DNA of 64,000 nt from Symbiodinium natans (lineage: Eukaryota > Sar > Dinophyceae > Suessiales > Symbiodiniaceae), in contig CAJNDS010000001.1 in the NCBI GenBank assembly GCA_905221605.1, positions 961,025 to 1,025,024 on the forward strand. Reading direction: 5' to 3'. Both the position numbers and the translations under genes were made by a program. The notes under the pieces were generated by a model. It was given only the letters and a program-made list of their open reading frames with translations, had not been told where the DNA came from and did not search any database. Shown here one piece after another: positions 11,012 to 21,886 of the stretch. The number at the start of each line of letters is the position of its first letter. Position 1 is the stretch's first letter.

Positions 11012-11103
11012 ATCGCATAAGACTCGCAGAGTCTGCATCAATGCACCCGAACATCTCAAGCCATGGAGCTGTCGAAGCCCGCGAGAGGAGCTCACGATCA
11101 TCC
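11012..11103 (+). CDS. Candidate exon
   Basis: Open segment after acceptor GGGCAG encoding RIRLAESASMHPNISSHGAV and then an Arg/Ser-rich tail. The right end runs into a CCCTAAA array without an obvious GT, so the true 3' limit is unknown. Confidence 0.35.
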
Positions 11104-11254
11104 CTAAACCCGAAACCCTCTAACCCCAAACCCTAAACCCTCTAATCCTACCTAAACCCTAAACCCCAAACCCTCTAACCCTAAACCCTAAACCCTCTAA
11201 CGCTACACCGTAAACCCTAAGCCCTAAACACTCTAGCCCTAAACCCTGAACCCT

Positions 11255-11329
11255 GAAGAAATGCGCATGGGGGATGTTCCAGTGGATGTTTTTTTCGAGA
11301 TTGTGCACAGGCGCGAAAGGGAGTTCAGG
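11255..11329 (+). CDS. Candidate exon
   Basis: Encodes EEMRMGDVPVDVFFEIVHRR, a convincing amphipathic stretch. An internal CACAG/GC could be a GC donor, and the island also runs to a GT at the start of the following TTTAGGG array. Left flank is CCCTAAA, right flank TTTAGGG. Confidence 0.4.
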
Positions 11330-12002
11330 GTTTAGGGTTATAGGGCTTAGGGTTTAGGTTTTGGGTTTATATAGTGGCGCACCTGCCATAACCAGCTGTG
11401 TTGTCCATTCTCTTTGTCATCACCTTGAATGCCACAAATGCAAACACGTCCTCCGAAACAGCAGCTGTGACCATCCTGGCACCTTAAACCATAACCCAAA
11501 GTACCTTGAGGGGCCAAATGAAGATGCCTACTACTTGCATCATATGTCCCACTCTACTAAGTCCTAACACCTTTCGACGCTGCAAGTACCCTGAACCTTT
11601 TCACAAGCCTTCAACTGACACCCCTAAGTAAACTCACAAAGCCCACAAATTCAAACCTGGAGATAGACCCCACCCTAAACCCTAAGTCCTAAGCCCTCAT
11701 CTACAATGCTCATCATCCTGGTTGATGAGTACCCTGTCCCAACAAAGGTGAGCCTTTCAATTATGGTAGGACTGTATATACTCCAAAAGGCCGAAATCCC
11801 TACATAACGCCTTAACCTTAAACTGAAACCTGTAAATAAACCCCACAACCCGTCCAGCCCTGAGCCCTGAACTCATGTTTTTGCGTCTAATGTAATCCCT
11901 GTGTCCGCGCAGTCCCCATATCTTAAACCCAAAACCCTAAACCCTAAACCCTAAACCCTAAACCCTGAACCCTGAACCCTGATCGACAATGCTCACCGTC
12001 AG

Positions 12003-12080
12003 GTCCAAGCCACATCGACAGCGACTTTGTGACTGCTGCCTTCGATCGGGGCCCTGCCGACCACCCAACATCGGTAGGAG
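12003..12080 (+). CDS. Candidate exon with strong splice sites
   Basis: Acceptor ACCGTCAG and donor GGAG/GTGAGT enclose 78 nt encoding PSHIDSDFVTAAFDRGPADH. The upstream flank is a CCCTAAA array; the donor leads directly into CTTAGGG repeats. One of the clearest single exons in this half of the window. Product unknown. Confidence 0.55.
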
Positions 12081-12396
12081 GTGAGTGCTTAGGGCTTAGG
12101 GCTTAGGGCTTGGGGCTTAGGGCTTAGGGTTTTGGGTGTGGGGTTTAGGGTTTGGGGGCGTTAATAATTAGAATAGGGTTTTGTGGCGTCAGTATAGTAG
12201 TACAATAGCAAAGGGACCGTAAGGGAATGCTCTTCGAAATACGACCCCTATAGTAGGCTTTTTTTAAAACTTCGTCGAACTGGTGACGCTTCACCGTCAT
12301 CTAAACCCTAAGCCCTAAGCCCTAAACCCCAAACCCTAAACGTAATTCCGTAGCATTCGCTTTGTACGTCCAGGCGGGGCCATGACAAGAAGACGT

Positions 12397-12464
12397 GAGG
12401 GAATAAGGAGGGACCCCTAGAAGGGACCCTTCATACTATCCCCCTATACAGCCCCTCTATACAA
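12397..12464. repeat. Dispersed repeat, copy 1 of 2
   Basis: ATAAGGAGGGACCCCTAGAA followed by GGGACC...TAT.CCCCTATACA.CCCCTCTA. A second copy lies at about 30993-31060, close to identical over some 65 bp. Neither copy is coding. Confidence 0.6.
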
Positions 12465-12683
12465 GGTTGGGTTTAGGGTTTAGGGTTCAGGGTTTAGGGT
12501 GTAAGGTTTAGGGTTTAGGGGTTAGGGTTTAGGGAACACCGGCTTTTCAGCCTTTTTTCAAAGCCCTCGAAAAGAGCTGACGGCCTGTTGGGGTTTTCGA
12601 AACCCCTAGAATGACTATTTTAGTAATTGTTGACCTGAAAAATACCGTGTTCTTTTTTTTTAACGCCCTCGAGAAGACTAAGA

Positions 12684-13130
12684 AACATCGCTATGTTTGG
12701 CCCTAGGTTGGAGGTTTGTGAAGGCCCAAAATGGTCAAAACTCACGCAAATTTGCAATTGGAAAATTACGAGAACTGGTGAAAAAACACAAAAGCTGGCC
12801 AATTGGGGAAATTGTATAGGGTTCGGGTCCGGAGTTTTGACTGGGTTTTGCGCAGGTTTTGACAGAGTTTCTCGTTTTGCTTTTTGCTAAAACACACCGG
12901 CCTGTTCAGCGTGTTGTCAACCCACTCGAAAAAAGAATGGTCAAAATCACTAAAAATCCTCATGTTTTGGCCAAAAATTGGCCATTTGGGGGTTTCCGAG
13001 GCCGCCAACCTAGGGACAATCTTGATGTTTTAACCTTGCGAAGGCCCAAGAATGGTCAAACATCACTCAAACTAGCCAATTGGGGGGGTTTGCAAGACCA
13101 CCAACCTAGGGAACATCCCTATGCTTTGGC
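12684..13130. repeat. Diverged tandem block
   Basis: Two to three diverged units share AAGGCCCAAAATGGTCAAA, (A)GCCAATTGGGG, CCGCCAACCTAGGGA and CTATG/GATGTTTTGGCC. Long frames on both strands here are made by this repeat and I do not treat them as genes. Confidence 0.5.
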
Positions 13131-13346
13131 CTTGATAGTGTCCAGGGCCTTGAACATGTCCGGTTCGTTCTCGCCCTTAAACGTGCCGAGGACCTACTTA
13201 ACCTGGTCGGTGTTGTCGAACACGACTTCGTACGAAAGATCATCTTCCACCTCGAGCTCGTACAGTAACAAAGCCACAGCGTCGATGTTGAGCTGTCGCA
13301 TCCACCGTCCGCTGGCGCGCAGCCATTGTTGCTCCGACGCGTCGAC
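13119..13346 (-). pseudogene. Exon-like segment with an internal stop
   Basis: Starts after acceptor AACACACAG. It has 76 codons in one frame, ending at TAG 13119-13121, with one internal TAG at 13194-13196 (codon 51). Encodes WLRASGRWMRQLNIDAVALL, then YELEVEDDLSYEVVF and FKGENEPDMFKALDTIK. The text on both sides of the internal stop is protein-like, so this is either a decayed exon or an exon ending at the CAG/GTTAAG just before the stop. Family unknown. Confidence 0.45.
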
Positions 13347-13612
13347 CTGTGTGTTTCCTTCCACCCTAAACCCTAAACCCCAAACTCTTCAGAAGCACTT
13401 GCGGAAAGGCAGAAGAATGCCTTCAAGTCATCAAGTCAGCACAGGGAACTTGGGGGCGTTGAGGGGCACTCTGGGTTTTTTAGGGGAACTTAGTGGCTTC
13501 TTAGTTTAGGGTTTAGGGTTTAGGGTTTAGGGTTTAGGGTTTAGGCTTTGGGGTTCAGGGTTTAGGGTTTAGGGTTTGGGGAACTTAGGGTTTCTTAGGG
13601 GAACTTGGAGAC

Positions 13613-13760
13613 TTGCGACCACCAGCTTTTCTTTGTTGGACATGAGGTAGTTGGCACAGTCTATGTGACGAACGTACTTCGCGACGGCCATAAGCTTCTG
13701 ACACAAATCATTCATGTGACCCAGATGTCGCCGGCCCCAGTTGTGGTACTCCTCGACAAT
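13613..13760 (-). CDS. Candidate exon upstream of the 13.1-13.3 kb segment
   Basis: Begins after acceptor CTCATGCAG and encodes IVEEYHNWGRRHLGHMNDLC, then KLMAVAKYVRHIDCANYLMS. Basic and helical, likely a genuine protein segment. It lies on the same strand and 5' of the 13346-13119 segment, so the two may be exons of one gene. The donor (GCAA/GTCTCC) is a guess. Confidence 0.5.
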
Positions 13761-13890
13761 CTGCATGAGTGGGCGAGTAGGAAACTAGAAGAGGCCCTAA
13801 ACCCTAAACCCTAAACAATAAACCCTAAACCCTAAACCCTAAACCTTAAATCCTAGAACCTAAACCCTAAACCCTAAACCGCACTTTCAG

Positions 13891-13961
13891 CAGCTGGCAC
13901 CCTGAAAGCCAGCCGAGTTGCCTGCAAAACAACGAAAAAAGAGCGTCGCAGTGCACACAGG
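13891..13961 (+). CDS. Candidate exon
   Basis: Starts after acceptor CACTTTCAG and encodes AGTLKASRVACKTTKKERRS, a basic stretch. Flanked by CCCTAAA on the left and a TTTTAGGGG-rich tract on the right. Confidence 0.35.
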
Positions 13962-14258
13962 GCTTTTAGGGGAACTTGTAGGGTTTTTAGGGGTTTAGGA
14001 TTTAGGGTTTAAGTGAACTTATAGGGTTTTTGGGGGAACTTTAAGCTTTTGGGGGCTCAGGGTTAGTGGATTTACTGACCCTAAACCCTAAACCCCTGAA
14101 TGCCTCAGAAAACCTTGCAAAAAAAAATCGCGTCAAAAAAATTAAAAGCCCCTCGAAGTTCCCCTTGTTTTCGTGGGCACAGGGGCTATGGAGCTCCCTA
14201 AACCCTAAAACCCTATACCCTAAACCCTGAAACCCTGAACCCTAAGCCCTATCTGCAG

Positions 14259-14318
14259 AAGAAAGCAGAGAGAACCTGCTGCAAGGCTGTCCCAGCGTTG
14301 CCAGACCTGTCAGCCCGT
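14259..14318 (+). CDS. Candidate exon, exactly 20 codons
   Basis: Acceptor ATCTGCAG and donor CGT/GTCAGG. Encodes KKAERTCCKAVPALPDLSAR with phase 0 at both ends. CCCTAA-type repeats precede it and TTTCGGG/TTTAGGG follow. Confidence 0.45.
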
Positions 14319-15453
14319 GTCAGGGTTTCGGGTTTGCAGGGTTTGGGTTCAGGGTTTAGGGTTTAGGGTTTAGGGTTTAGGGTTTAGGGTTTAGGGTTTA
14401 GGGTGTAGGGTTTAGGCTTTAGGGTATTTTACATGCTCCCGCATATGGGCCACCTCAGTGTCCATCCATACTTCAGAACCCTCTATCGAAGGTAAGGGGC
14501 CATGTTCAGGGAAGACTTCCCTTCGAAGAAACTCTGAATCCTAAACCCTAAACCCTGAACCCTGAACCCAAAACCCTAAACTCCAAACCCTGAACCCTAA
14601 ATCATAGAGGGTTTGCAGAGTTTAGGTTGGGTGTCTCGGAGTGCTTGTGGCTTTACAGGGGGGGGGGGGGGGTGTCAGGGTTTACCAGGCTTACAGGGTT
14701 CACCAGACTTTGCAGAGCTTCTAGGGTTTTGTAAGGCTTTCAGGGCTCACAGTGTTTACGAGCTTTGTTACCCTAAACCCTAAACCCTGTACCCTAAACC
14801 CTAAACCCTAAACCCTAAACCTAAACCCTAAACCCTATGCTCTAAACCCTAAACCCTCATTAAGGCTGGAGGGGTCTGCTGGTCTGGTGGGGCGCTTGAG
14901 GGCTTTGTGGGGCGTGACGCTTCGGGGTTTGGGGCATGGCGTCCCAACCGTTGGAACTGTTTGGGCTCTAGGGTCCTAAACCTAACCCTAAACCCTAAAC
15001 CCTAAACCCTAAACCCTAAACCCTGAGGCTTAGGGACCCTAACCCTCAACCCGAAACCCTAAACCGGTTTAGGGCTTGAGGGCTTTTAAAAAAAGGGTAG
15101 GGGTTGGGCTACAAGCCCTCCTCCAAACCCTGGGTTTGGGGCTTGGAATTTAGGGAGACCCAAATACACCGAAGGCCCTGAAATGCTACGTATACACCCC
15201 AGACCCAACAGCCAACACCTTCAATCCCCAATGAACCCTGCACCATGTAAAAAACAACCTGATCCCTAGAAAGCCTGAGCATCACAAATCCGAAGCCCCA
15301 AGCGCCTAAAACGCCAAACCCTAAACCATAAATCCTACACCCTACACCCTACACCTACACCCTACACCCTAAACCCTAAACCCCAAACCCTAAATCCTAA
15401 ACCCTAAACCCTAAACCCTAAACCCTAACCCTAAACCCTAAAATCTCGCCCAG

Positions 15454-15542
15454 AGACAAGCCAACAAAAAGCCCGAGCGGCCGTCGCAAGCAGAAGAATC
15501 GCGAGGGGCGGCAGGGCAAGGCGAACATGGCTCTGCACCTGG
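15454..15542 (+). CDS. Candidate exon, two open frames
   Basis: Acceptor CGCCCAG; the donor GT is the first GT of the following TTTAGGG array. Two frames are open: one encodes DKPTKSPSGRRKQKNREGRQ and the other RQANKKPERPSQAEESRG. Composition suggests coding, but the frame cannot be fixed here. Confidence 0.45.
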
Positions 15543-15736
15543 GTTTAGGGTTTAGGGTTGAGGGTGAGGGTTTAGAGTTTAGGGATTAGGATTTAGGCTT
15601 TCAGCTTAAGTGTAAGGTTTGGGGGTTAGGGGGAAATAAGGGCCCCTGGCACCCTAAACTCTGACCTCGGGTCTAGTGGTAACCCTAAACCCTAAACCCC
15701 TAAACCCCTAACCCTCTAACGCTCAACCCTAAACGC

Positions 15737-15817
15737 TTATGTTTGGTGCTCAGAGTCCCGAAGATCTCTATGCACCTGACCTAGGGTTTCTCTGAGCAGC
15801 TCTTCGTGGGGAATTCG
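15737..15817 (-). CDS. Candidate terminal exon
   Basis: Minus-strand frame RIPHEELLRETLGQVHRDLR followed by DSEHQT and a TAA. Plus-strand frames are interrupted. CCCTAAA-type sequence lies to the left and TTTAGGGG to the right. Confidence 0.4.
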   Translation of the reverse strand, partial: RIPHEELLRETLGQVHRDLRDSEHQT

Positions 15818-15829
15818 GAGTTTGGTTTA

Positions 15830-15950
15830 GGGGTTTAGGGGTTTAGGGGTTTAGGGGTTTAGGGGTTTGGGGTTTAGGGTTTAGGGTTTAGGGTTTAGGG
15901 TTTAGGGTTTAGGGTTTAGGGTTTAGGGTTTAGGGTTTAGGGTTTAGGTT
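15830..15950. repeat. TTTAGGG array with a TTTAGGGG block
   Basis: Five octamer units (TTTAGGGG) are followed by one TTTGGGG and then eleven clean TTTAGGG units: block-wise unit change within one array. Confidence 0.9.
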
Positions 15951-16620
15951 ACATGTCCTGCGATAGGAAGTGCACTTTCAGGGGTTATATAGGTACATGA
16001 GCTAGTGCTCATGCAGGTTTACTTGGGCCAAGTGATTTTCTGGATTAGGTTCCCATATGATACTTCGGACGGTCATTCGAGGGGCCAAGTACTAAATATT
16101 AGGTAGGGTTTAGGGCTTAGGACAATCCCTAAACCTTAAGCTCTAAACCTCTAAACCATAACCTAAACCTTAAGCTCTAAACCTCTAAACCATAAAGCCT
16201 TTGAGCTTGTCAGCCTCCTGAACGGTTTCAGGGAAGGAGAATTCTGATATGAAGGATCCCACTACGATTGAGTGAATTCGGGGGCTTGGAAGTGTACGTG
16301 GAAGAAACTCGGCAGGTCCGGGGGCAGCATATGAGGAAGGGTTCATGTTCCTGCTGCTTGGTGAGGGTTCATTTGGCTTATGTTTTTTTAGATTTGAGGG
16401 TTTTTTTCTAACCCTAAACCCTAAACCCCAAACCCCAAACCCTAAACCTATACCCTAAATCCTAAACCACTTGGGTTTAATCATCAATCCAGGCTTTGAA
16501 AGCCCCGCATTCTTTTTTGCTTTGGGGATGGTGGGGGGCCCCTCTGGAACAACGGAGGGAGGTGCTCGCCAATCCAAGACAGGACTGAAGGGTTTAGGGC
16601 CTAGTGGGGTGGATCCCTCC

Positions 16621-16727
16621 TTGGTAGCCCAGTAACCACATTATGATAAGAGCACCCTGTTTTGGGTTGGCAATTTGATAAGGGGACAAAAAACAAAAAA
16701 GGGTAAAGGGTACCACTGGGCTACCAA
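16621..16727. mobile_element. MITE-like element, family B, compact copy
   Basis: Terminal inverted repeats TTGGTAGCCCAGT and ACTGGGCTACCAA. The interior reads AACCACATTATGATAAGAGC, CACCCTGTTTTGGG, TTGATAAGGGGAC, AAAAAAGGGTAAAGGGTACC. This is the best reference copy for the family. It abuts a CCCTAAA array on the right. Confidence 0.8.
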
Positions 16728-16776
16728 CCCTAAACCCTAAACCCTAAACCCTAAATTATGATTCATAACTGCCAAG

Positions 16777-16872
16777 CTGCCATCCTCAATTGAGGTCGGT
16801 GCTGAATTGGAAGGAGGGTATGGAAGTTTTCGATTTGGGAAGCACAATGCTGCGGACGGCGCAGCGGCGAGG
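16777..16872 (+). CDS. Candidate exon, 32 codons
   Basis: Phase 0 at both ends, from GCCAAG to donor AGG/GTTACG. Encodes LPSSIEVGAELEGGYGSFRF and then GKHNAADGAAAR, which reads as a genuine protein segment. CCCTAAA on the left, TTTAGGG on the right. Family unknown. Confidence 0.5.
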
Positions 16873-17039
16873 GTTACGTTTAGGGTTTAGGATTTAGGGT
16901 TTAGGGTTTAGGGTTTGGGGTTAAGGGTTAAGGGTTTAGGGTTTGGGGTTAAGGGTTAAGGGTTTAGGGTGCAGGGTTCAAGGTTTAGGTTATAGGGTTT
17001 AGGCTTGAGGGCTTAAGAGTGTAGAGGGTGATCCTGGAA

Positions 17040-17395
17040 GATGTACAATGCCCACCACAGTCTCTCACCCCCGAACTTGCCTGACAGCGGCCACACCTAA
17101 ATTTCAAGCTCAAAAATGATAAAAACCCATGAATGACTTTACAATGTAATGATAACGAAGTAATGATAGCAGCTATGGGCGCTGAGTGCTACACACCTAA
17201 CCCGAAAACTTACCCAACCCAGAAACCCCAAAAACGGGCAGCATCATGTTGAGACCCGACCACACAGAACGGTGAACCTGCATGCTCTGGGGTACAGCAG
17301 TCTCGATGCTAACCGGGGCACGGCCCTCTTGTTCAGGGACTTCACCAACTTGCTATTTTGCAGATTCGCACACGAACAGAGACAGAGAGAGACAG

Positions 17396-17426
<31 letters not shown>

Positions 17427-17500
17427 CTAGAAAGACAACAAAGAAAGAGAAGATAAAGCGAAAGAGAAAGTGAAAGATAAAGAGAACGAGAGAGACCTCT
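17040..17500. other. Unique stretch with a purine microsatellite
   Basis: Mostly unique sequence with no convincing exon. From about 17380 to 17480 it becomes (GAAA)n, (AGAAAGAA)n and GAGA purine tract. The frames through that tract are low-complexity artefacts. Confidence 0.6.
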
Positions 17501-17503
17501 CAG

Positions 17504-17587
17504 CGGTTTTACTTGGTGGCTTTCAGCTTCCTCAGTTCGCAACCCTACCTGCCTGCCACCGCGGCAATCGGGCAGCGGGTTCGGGGC
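17504..17587 (+). CDS. Candidate exon, 28 codons
   Basis: Acceptor CTCTCAG directly after the purine tract; donor GGGC/GTCAGG. Phase 0 at both ends. Encodes RFYLVAFSFLSSQPYLPATA followed by AIGQRVRG. The hydrophobic start could be part of a membrane segment. Family unknown. Confidence 0.45.
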
Positions 17588-18366
17588 GTCAGGGTTTAGG
17601 GTTAGGGGTTTTGGGGGTTTAGGGTTTGGGGTTATAGGGCTTAGGGTTATAGGGTTTAGGGATGTTTAGGGCTTAGGGTTTAGGTTTAACTAGGGTTCAA
17701 GTCTTGACGACGTGAAGGGACGGTAGCCGGCAGCCAAACACACCACTTAACTGAACTTGCACTCTCGGGGCAAGCAACATTTGTGGACAGCCCTGGACTA
17801 TAGCTTGTCGATGCAACCTCCTTCCCATCCCTACATGCCCTCCTACAGAGTCTGAGTCACCCCCCGACCCTAAAGCGAGAAGCCTCAAGCAAGCAACAAC
17901 AACGCAGCCTCACACAAAGGACAACCCACAATAGTTGGAGGCGGGTACATACATGTGGCGTGCTCAAGACCCCTTATAACCTCGTCACGCTCTGCAATCC
18001 CCTACAACTCCTTGTAACCCCTCTTGGCTGTTAAGTTATAACCCCTTGTAGAAAAACCCCCCAAACCCCCCAAACCCCCCAAACCCCCCAAACCCTTATA
18101 TAACCCCTTATCCGAGCCCTTACAACCCCTTCTGACCCCTCAAAACCCTCAAACTCCTACCCATTCAGCCCCTGACACCGGCTCTGGCCCCGTGTAACTC
18201 CCCTTGAAACCCCCAACCCCCCCCCCAAAAAAAAAAACCCTGCAAGTTGGCAAGAACCCCAAACCCTAAACCCCAAACCCTAAACCCCAAACCCTAAACC
18301 CTAAACCCCAAACCCTAAACCCCAAACCCTAAACCCTAAACCCCAAACCCCCCAAGCCCCTCCAAG

Positions 18367-18454
18367 AAAGCCAGTGCCGCTGCCCCCGACCTGCCTGTCT
18401 CTGGCGCCTCTGGCTCAGGCGCTGCTTCTGGAGTGGCCTGGTCTAGGGCTCATG
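18367..18454 (+). CDS. Candidate exon, Ala/Ser/Gly-rich
   Basis: After CTCCAAG to donor CATG/GTATGG. Encodes KASAAAPDLPVSGASGSGAA, a low-complexity linker type. A CCCTAAA/CCCCAAA array precedes it and TTTAGGG/TTTGGGG follows. Confidence 0.35.
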
Positions 18455-19330
18455 GTATGGGGTTTAGGGTTTGGGGTTTGGGGTTTGGGGTATAAGATTT
18501 AGGGGCTTTAAGGTTTAGGGGTTTGGGGTTTGAAGGTTTAGGGCTTAGGGGATGAAGGTTTTAAGGTTTAGGGTTTTGGGGTTTCGGGTTTCGAGTTTAG
18601 AGCATAGGGTGAAGGGTTTTGGGTATAGAGTCGAGGGAGTAGGGCTTGGGCTGGGTTTGTAGGGCTCGCAGGCTTTGCCGGGCTTGTACGCTTCATAGAG
18701 TCTATGGTTTATGGGGTTTGTCTCGGGGGTTAGGGTTTAGGGCATTTTGGTTTAGGGTTTGTAAGGCTTGCGTCGCTTCGAAGGCTTTATAGGGGGCTTG
18801 AAATGGTCTACAGGGTTTTGAGGGGAAATGGGCCTGTACAGGGTGTGTCGGCGCTGAGGGTCAATTTTTTGTAGGGTTGACATTGGGGATTCTAAGGTTT
18901 ATGGGGCTTAATTTGTAGGAACCCTAAACCCAAAAACCCAAAACCCTAAACCCTAGACCCCCGACCCTAGACCCTAAACCCTACACTGGAAATACAAGGG
19001 GTGCATGGGGCTTGCTTAAGGTTGATGCAAGGTGTTTGCGGAAACCCTAAACCCTAAACCCCAAACCCCAAACCCTGAACCCTAAACCCTGCTTATGGCT
19101 TACAACCATCCATGCACAGCTCTCCGTGGCCCGAAAGCCACAAAGAACCATGGTTTAGGGTTTAGGGTTTGGGGCTTAGGGTTTAGGGTTTTAGGGTTTA
19201 GGCGGAGGGCTAAGGGCTTAGGGTTTAGGGTTTAGGGCTCAAAAGACTGCCTCTGTAGCCCTTGGCCAACAACTCCAAACTCTCGACCTGACCCCCTGAA
19301 CCCTGAAGCCATGAAGCCAAGAAGTCCCAA

Positions 19331-19449
19331 CGGTTTACTACGAATTACTTAAAAACCACCCAAAAAATCTAAAACAAATCTTCCTTATTAAGGGTAATGT
19401 AGGGATTGTTAGTTTTTTGGGGGTTCTTAAGCAAATAGTAGTTTACGGA
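19331..19449. mobile_element. MITE-like element, family H
   Basis: Ends CGGTTTACTACGAATTACTT and the complement of AAGCAAATAGTAGTTTAC are imperfect inverted repeats. The interior carries ACAAATCTTCCTTATTAAGG, as in the copy at 1902-2008. It is followed at once by a family G element. Confidence 0.6.
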
Positions 19450-19452
19450 CTA

Positions 19453-19562
19453 CAGCTAGTAGGTCCTTGGGATATTTCGTATTTTCCCTTACTGGCATTA
19501 TGAGGCTACTGAGATTAAGAGGATCATATTCAGGAATACTTTTCAGAGGGTTTTCAGGGCCA
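19453..19562 (+). mobile_element. Introner-like element, family G
   Basis: Matches the introns of the two RCC1-like genes over most of their length: CTAGTAGGTCCTTGGGATAT at the start, TATTTTCCCTTA, AGGATCATATTCAGGAATAC and TTTTCAGAGGG, ending GGGCCATCCTAG. If spliced, the sense strand would be plus, with a GT near 19455 and AG at its end. The flanking exons are not clear. Confidence 0.65.
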
Positions 19563-21237
19563 TCCTAGACAGAACCCAAAGGAGGCATTGTGTGTATACT
19601 TGAGGGCCCTGGGGTACTGTCGACCTGCAAGTCCCAAACGCTGGCTCCGAAGCGGGGTCATCTTTCTGGACACCTTGTATTGCCGAAGCAAGAAAAAACC
19701 TCAAAAACCAAAGGGCCAAACAAAAACGCCGAAGACAACTCAGCCCAAACCCCATATCAAGGTGTAAAGGTGCAGGTTCAAAGGGTTTAAAGGTTCAAGG
19801 TTTAAGGGCTTAAATGGGCTTAAAGCCAGTAGGCCCAGCTGGGTCCGAGACGTTGCTCTCCACGTTGTCTTCCGGAGAAGAGGGCGGGCCTGGTGGCCTT
19901 GGCCGTGGCATTCGGGGGGTTCCTAATCAAAGTAGGTGTCATTGGTATCCTTATTCTGAGGGAGCCCAACTATTCGGGGGTATAAAACCCTTCTAGGATT
20001 CTTCGGCAACCTGCAAAATGGAAGGCTTTGGGTTCTTATGGTAGGGTTTAGGATTTCAGGTTTAGGGCGTGCCTCTCTACCCCCTACGATCCTTTGGGTG
20101 GTTCAGCACCCTAAACCCAACACCCTAAACCCGAAACCTGGACATCTGATTGTAGGGTCCTTAAGGCAGGCATAGGGTAGTTACATGGTCCCCGAGTATG
20201 GGCCTTTAAAAAGGGGGCCCTTATATACCTAGATACACATAACAACCCAAGAGCTCATGCTTGAGAACCCTTTAAAGGGACGATATTCAGAGACAAATAT
20301 AATTACCCTTAGAGGCAGGGGTGGTTCAAGGCGTAAGCTTTCCTAGGTACCTGCCTCCCCCCATCAACCCGAAACCCGAAAACCATAAACCCTCCCTTAA
20401 GATCCCTATAAACTTATCAAGGCTGCAACGTCAGTACTTCAGGGAGAAGGACTTAAACAGCCGAACCCCTGAACTAAATCCTTCCCCCCACCCCCCCCCC
20501 CCCCCCCCCCCCAAACCTGCAAAATCAAAAGCCGTATATAAGCCGTTAAACCCGAAAGCACTTCATAAGCCCTGAACCCCCCCCCCCCGGCAACCCCTCA
20601 GCTCCTAAAATTGTAAAGCCCTATAGAAGCCCATGAACGCCATAAACCCTAAGCCCCTGGACCCCCAACCCCAAATTCGATACCCCAAATCCCAAACCCC
20701 TTTGATGAGCTCTATGCCCAGGCCCGAAACCCTCAGCCCTAAACTCTACACCCCAAATCCTAAAATTCACATTCTACATTCTAAGCCCTGGGCCCTAAAT
20801 CCTAAACCCTAAACCTGGCTGGGGCCCCGAGCACGGGCGGGCTGGCCTCACTGGCCTGCTCAGGCGGCCGTCGGGCCTGTCGGTTTAGGGTTTAGGGTTT
20901 AGGGTTTAGGGTTTAGGGTTTAGGGTTTAGGGTTTCAGGGTTTAGGGTTTAGGGCTTACGGCTTAGGGATCCCCACGTCCTTACCAGAAAAAAAAAGAAA
21001 TGTAGGCTACGTTCTTGCACTCCCCCCCCCCCAAACCGTAAATGTAGGATTTCTCCGTTTTGAGCCATGACAATTTCTATAGCTCACGAGATGGGCCATG
21101 AACCAAACCAAAGAAAAAAGGATGTTCAGGCTTTAGTGGGCTTCAATCCTAAGTTCATGTTTCATTTGAGGGTCAAGGTTTAGGGATTCTGACATGAGGA
21201 CATCGCTCTGACCCTTTTTCTGCTTGTCCGCTTGCAG

Positions 21238-21290
21238 GGAGTCCGTAACTGGGTCTTTGCTTGCTGTCACTCTTTGTGCCTCGCTCTTCG
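21238..21290 (+). CDS. Candidate small exon with consensus splice sites
   Basis: Acceptor TTGTCCGCTTGCAG and donor CTTCG/GTAGGAG are among the best matches to splice consensus in the window. The 53 nt are open in two frames (ESVTGSLLAVTLCASLF or GVRNWVFACCHSLCLAL), so the frame is undecided. Confidence 0.4.
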
Positions 21291-21558
21291 GTAGGAGTTT
21301 ATGGTCAGGGTGTAAGGTTCAGGGATAAAGGTCTAAAGCCTTTCAGCTGCCAGTTTGTGGCAGTGGCAGTTTGAGTGGCAGCCACAGTGCACTAATAGCA
21401 TCCACCGTGAAGAATGGTGGCACGGGCGTGCTGAACCTTGAGCGCCACAGCACATCATGACCCTGAACAGCAAGCATCGAAGCGTGCAGTTAAGATGGAA
21501 GTGCTGTTTGCCTGCCTTGCTGAGGCTTGCTGAGAGTTCGCACTCTGATCTCTCTCAG

Positions 21559-21760
21559 GCACCAACTTCTCGGGCGAAGTGGCCTCGCCGCTTGGGCCAC
21601 AAAGTGCCTGAGGCGTTTCAGTGCTCCATCCGTGTTCAGGACGAGCTGAGAAATCTGGTAGAGAATGGCTTTGCTGCACACACTGGCAGCTTGCCCTGCC
21701 AACCGCACTTCGAAAAAGCCAGCAGTTCTGTTCGCGATCTCCTCCATCCCGAAAGCCTAA
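21559..21760 (+). CDS. Candidate exon, unknown protein
   Basis: Starts at acceptor GATCTCTCTCAG in phase 0. Encodes APTSRAKWPRRLGHKVPEAF, then IRVQDELRNLVENGFAAHTG and KASSSVRDLLHPE, before running into a CCCTAAA array. The frame is also open upstream to 21457, so the exon may be longer. A minus frame over the same bases is open too but has a less balanced composition. Confidence 0.45.
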
Positions 21761-21784
21761 ACCCTAAACCCTAAACCCTAAGCC

Positions 21785-21886
21785 CTAAGATCCGGGGAGC
21801 AGGGCTCGATAGATGACATGGAAAGGGTCTCCGGTCTCGAGGTCATCGTTTTCCCAGGCTTCCGTCTCTGATGCGCTGTACTCAGC
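21785..21886 (-). CDS. Candidate terminal exon
   Basis: Acceptor GCCAAG then AEYSASETEAWENDDLETGD and PFHVIYRALLPGS, with the stop TAG formed where the island meets the array (TCTTAGGG on the coding strand). An acidic, clearly protein-like segment. The stop taken from repeat sequence may mean that the exon really continues through splicing. Confidence 0.5.
   Translation of the reverse strand, partial: AEYSASETEAWENDDLETGDPFHVIYRALLPGS

Noticed and set aside
12620-13130. Overlapping ORFs on both strands
   Set aside because: They are produced by a diverged tandem repeat; neither strand shows a protein-like pattern consistent between units.
13194-13202. A 9-nt intron GTTAAGTAG removing the in-frame stop
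   Set aside because: It would keep frame with GT-AG ends, but an intron this short cannot be spliced by a normal spliceosome; an internal stop or an exon end at CAG is more likely.
21050-21080. Spliced-leader-like sequence on the minus strand (ATGGCTCAAA)
   Set aside because: Only GGCTCAA matches the dinoflagellate spliced leader; the conserved CCATTTT part and a following donor are missing.
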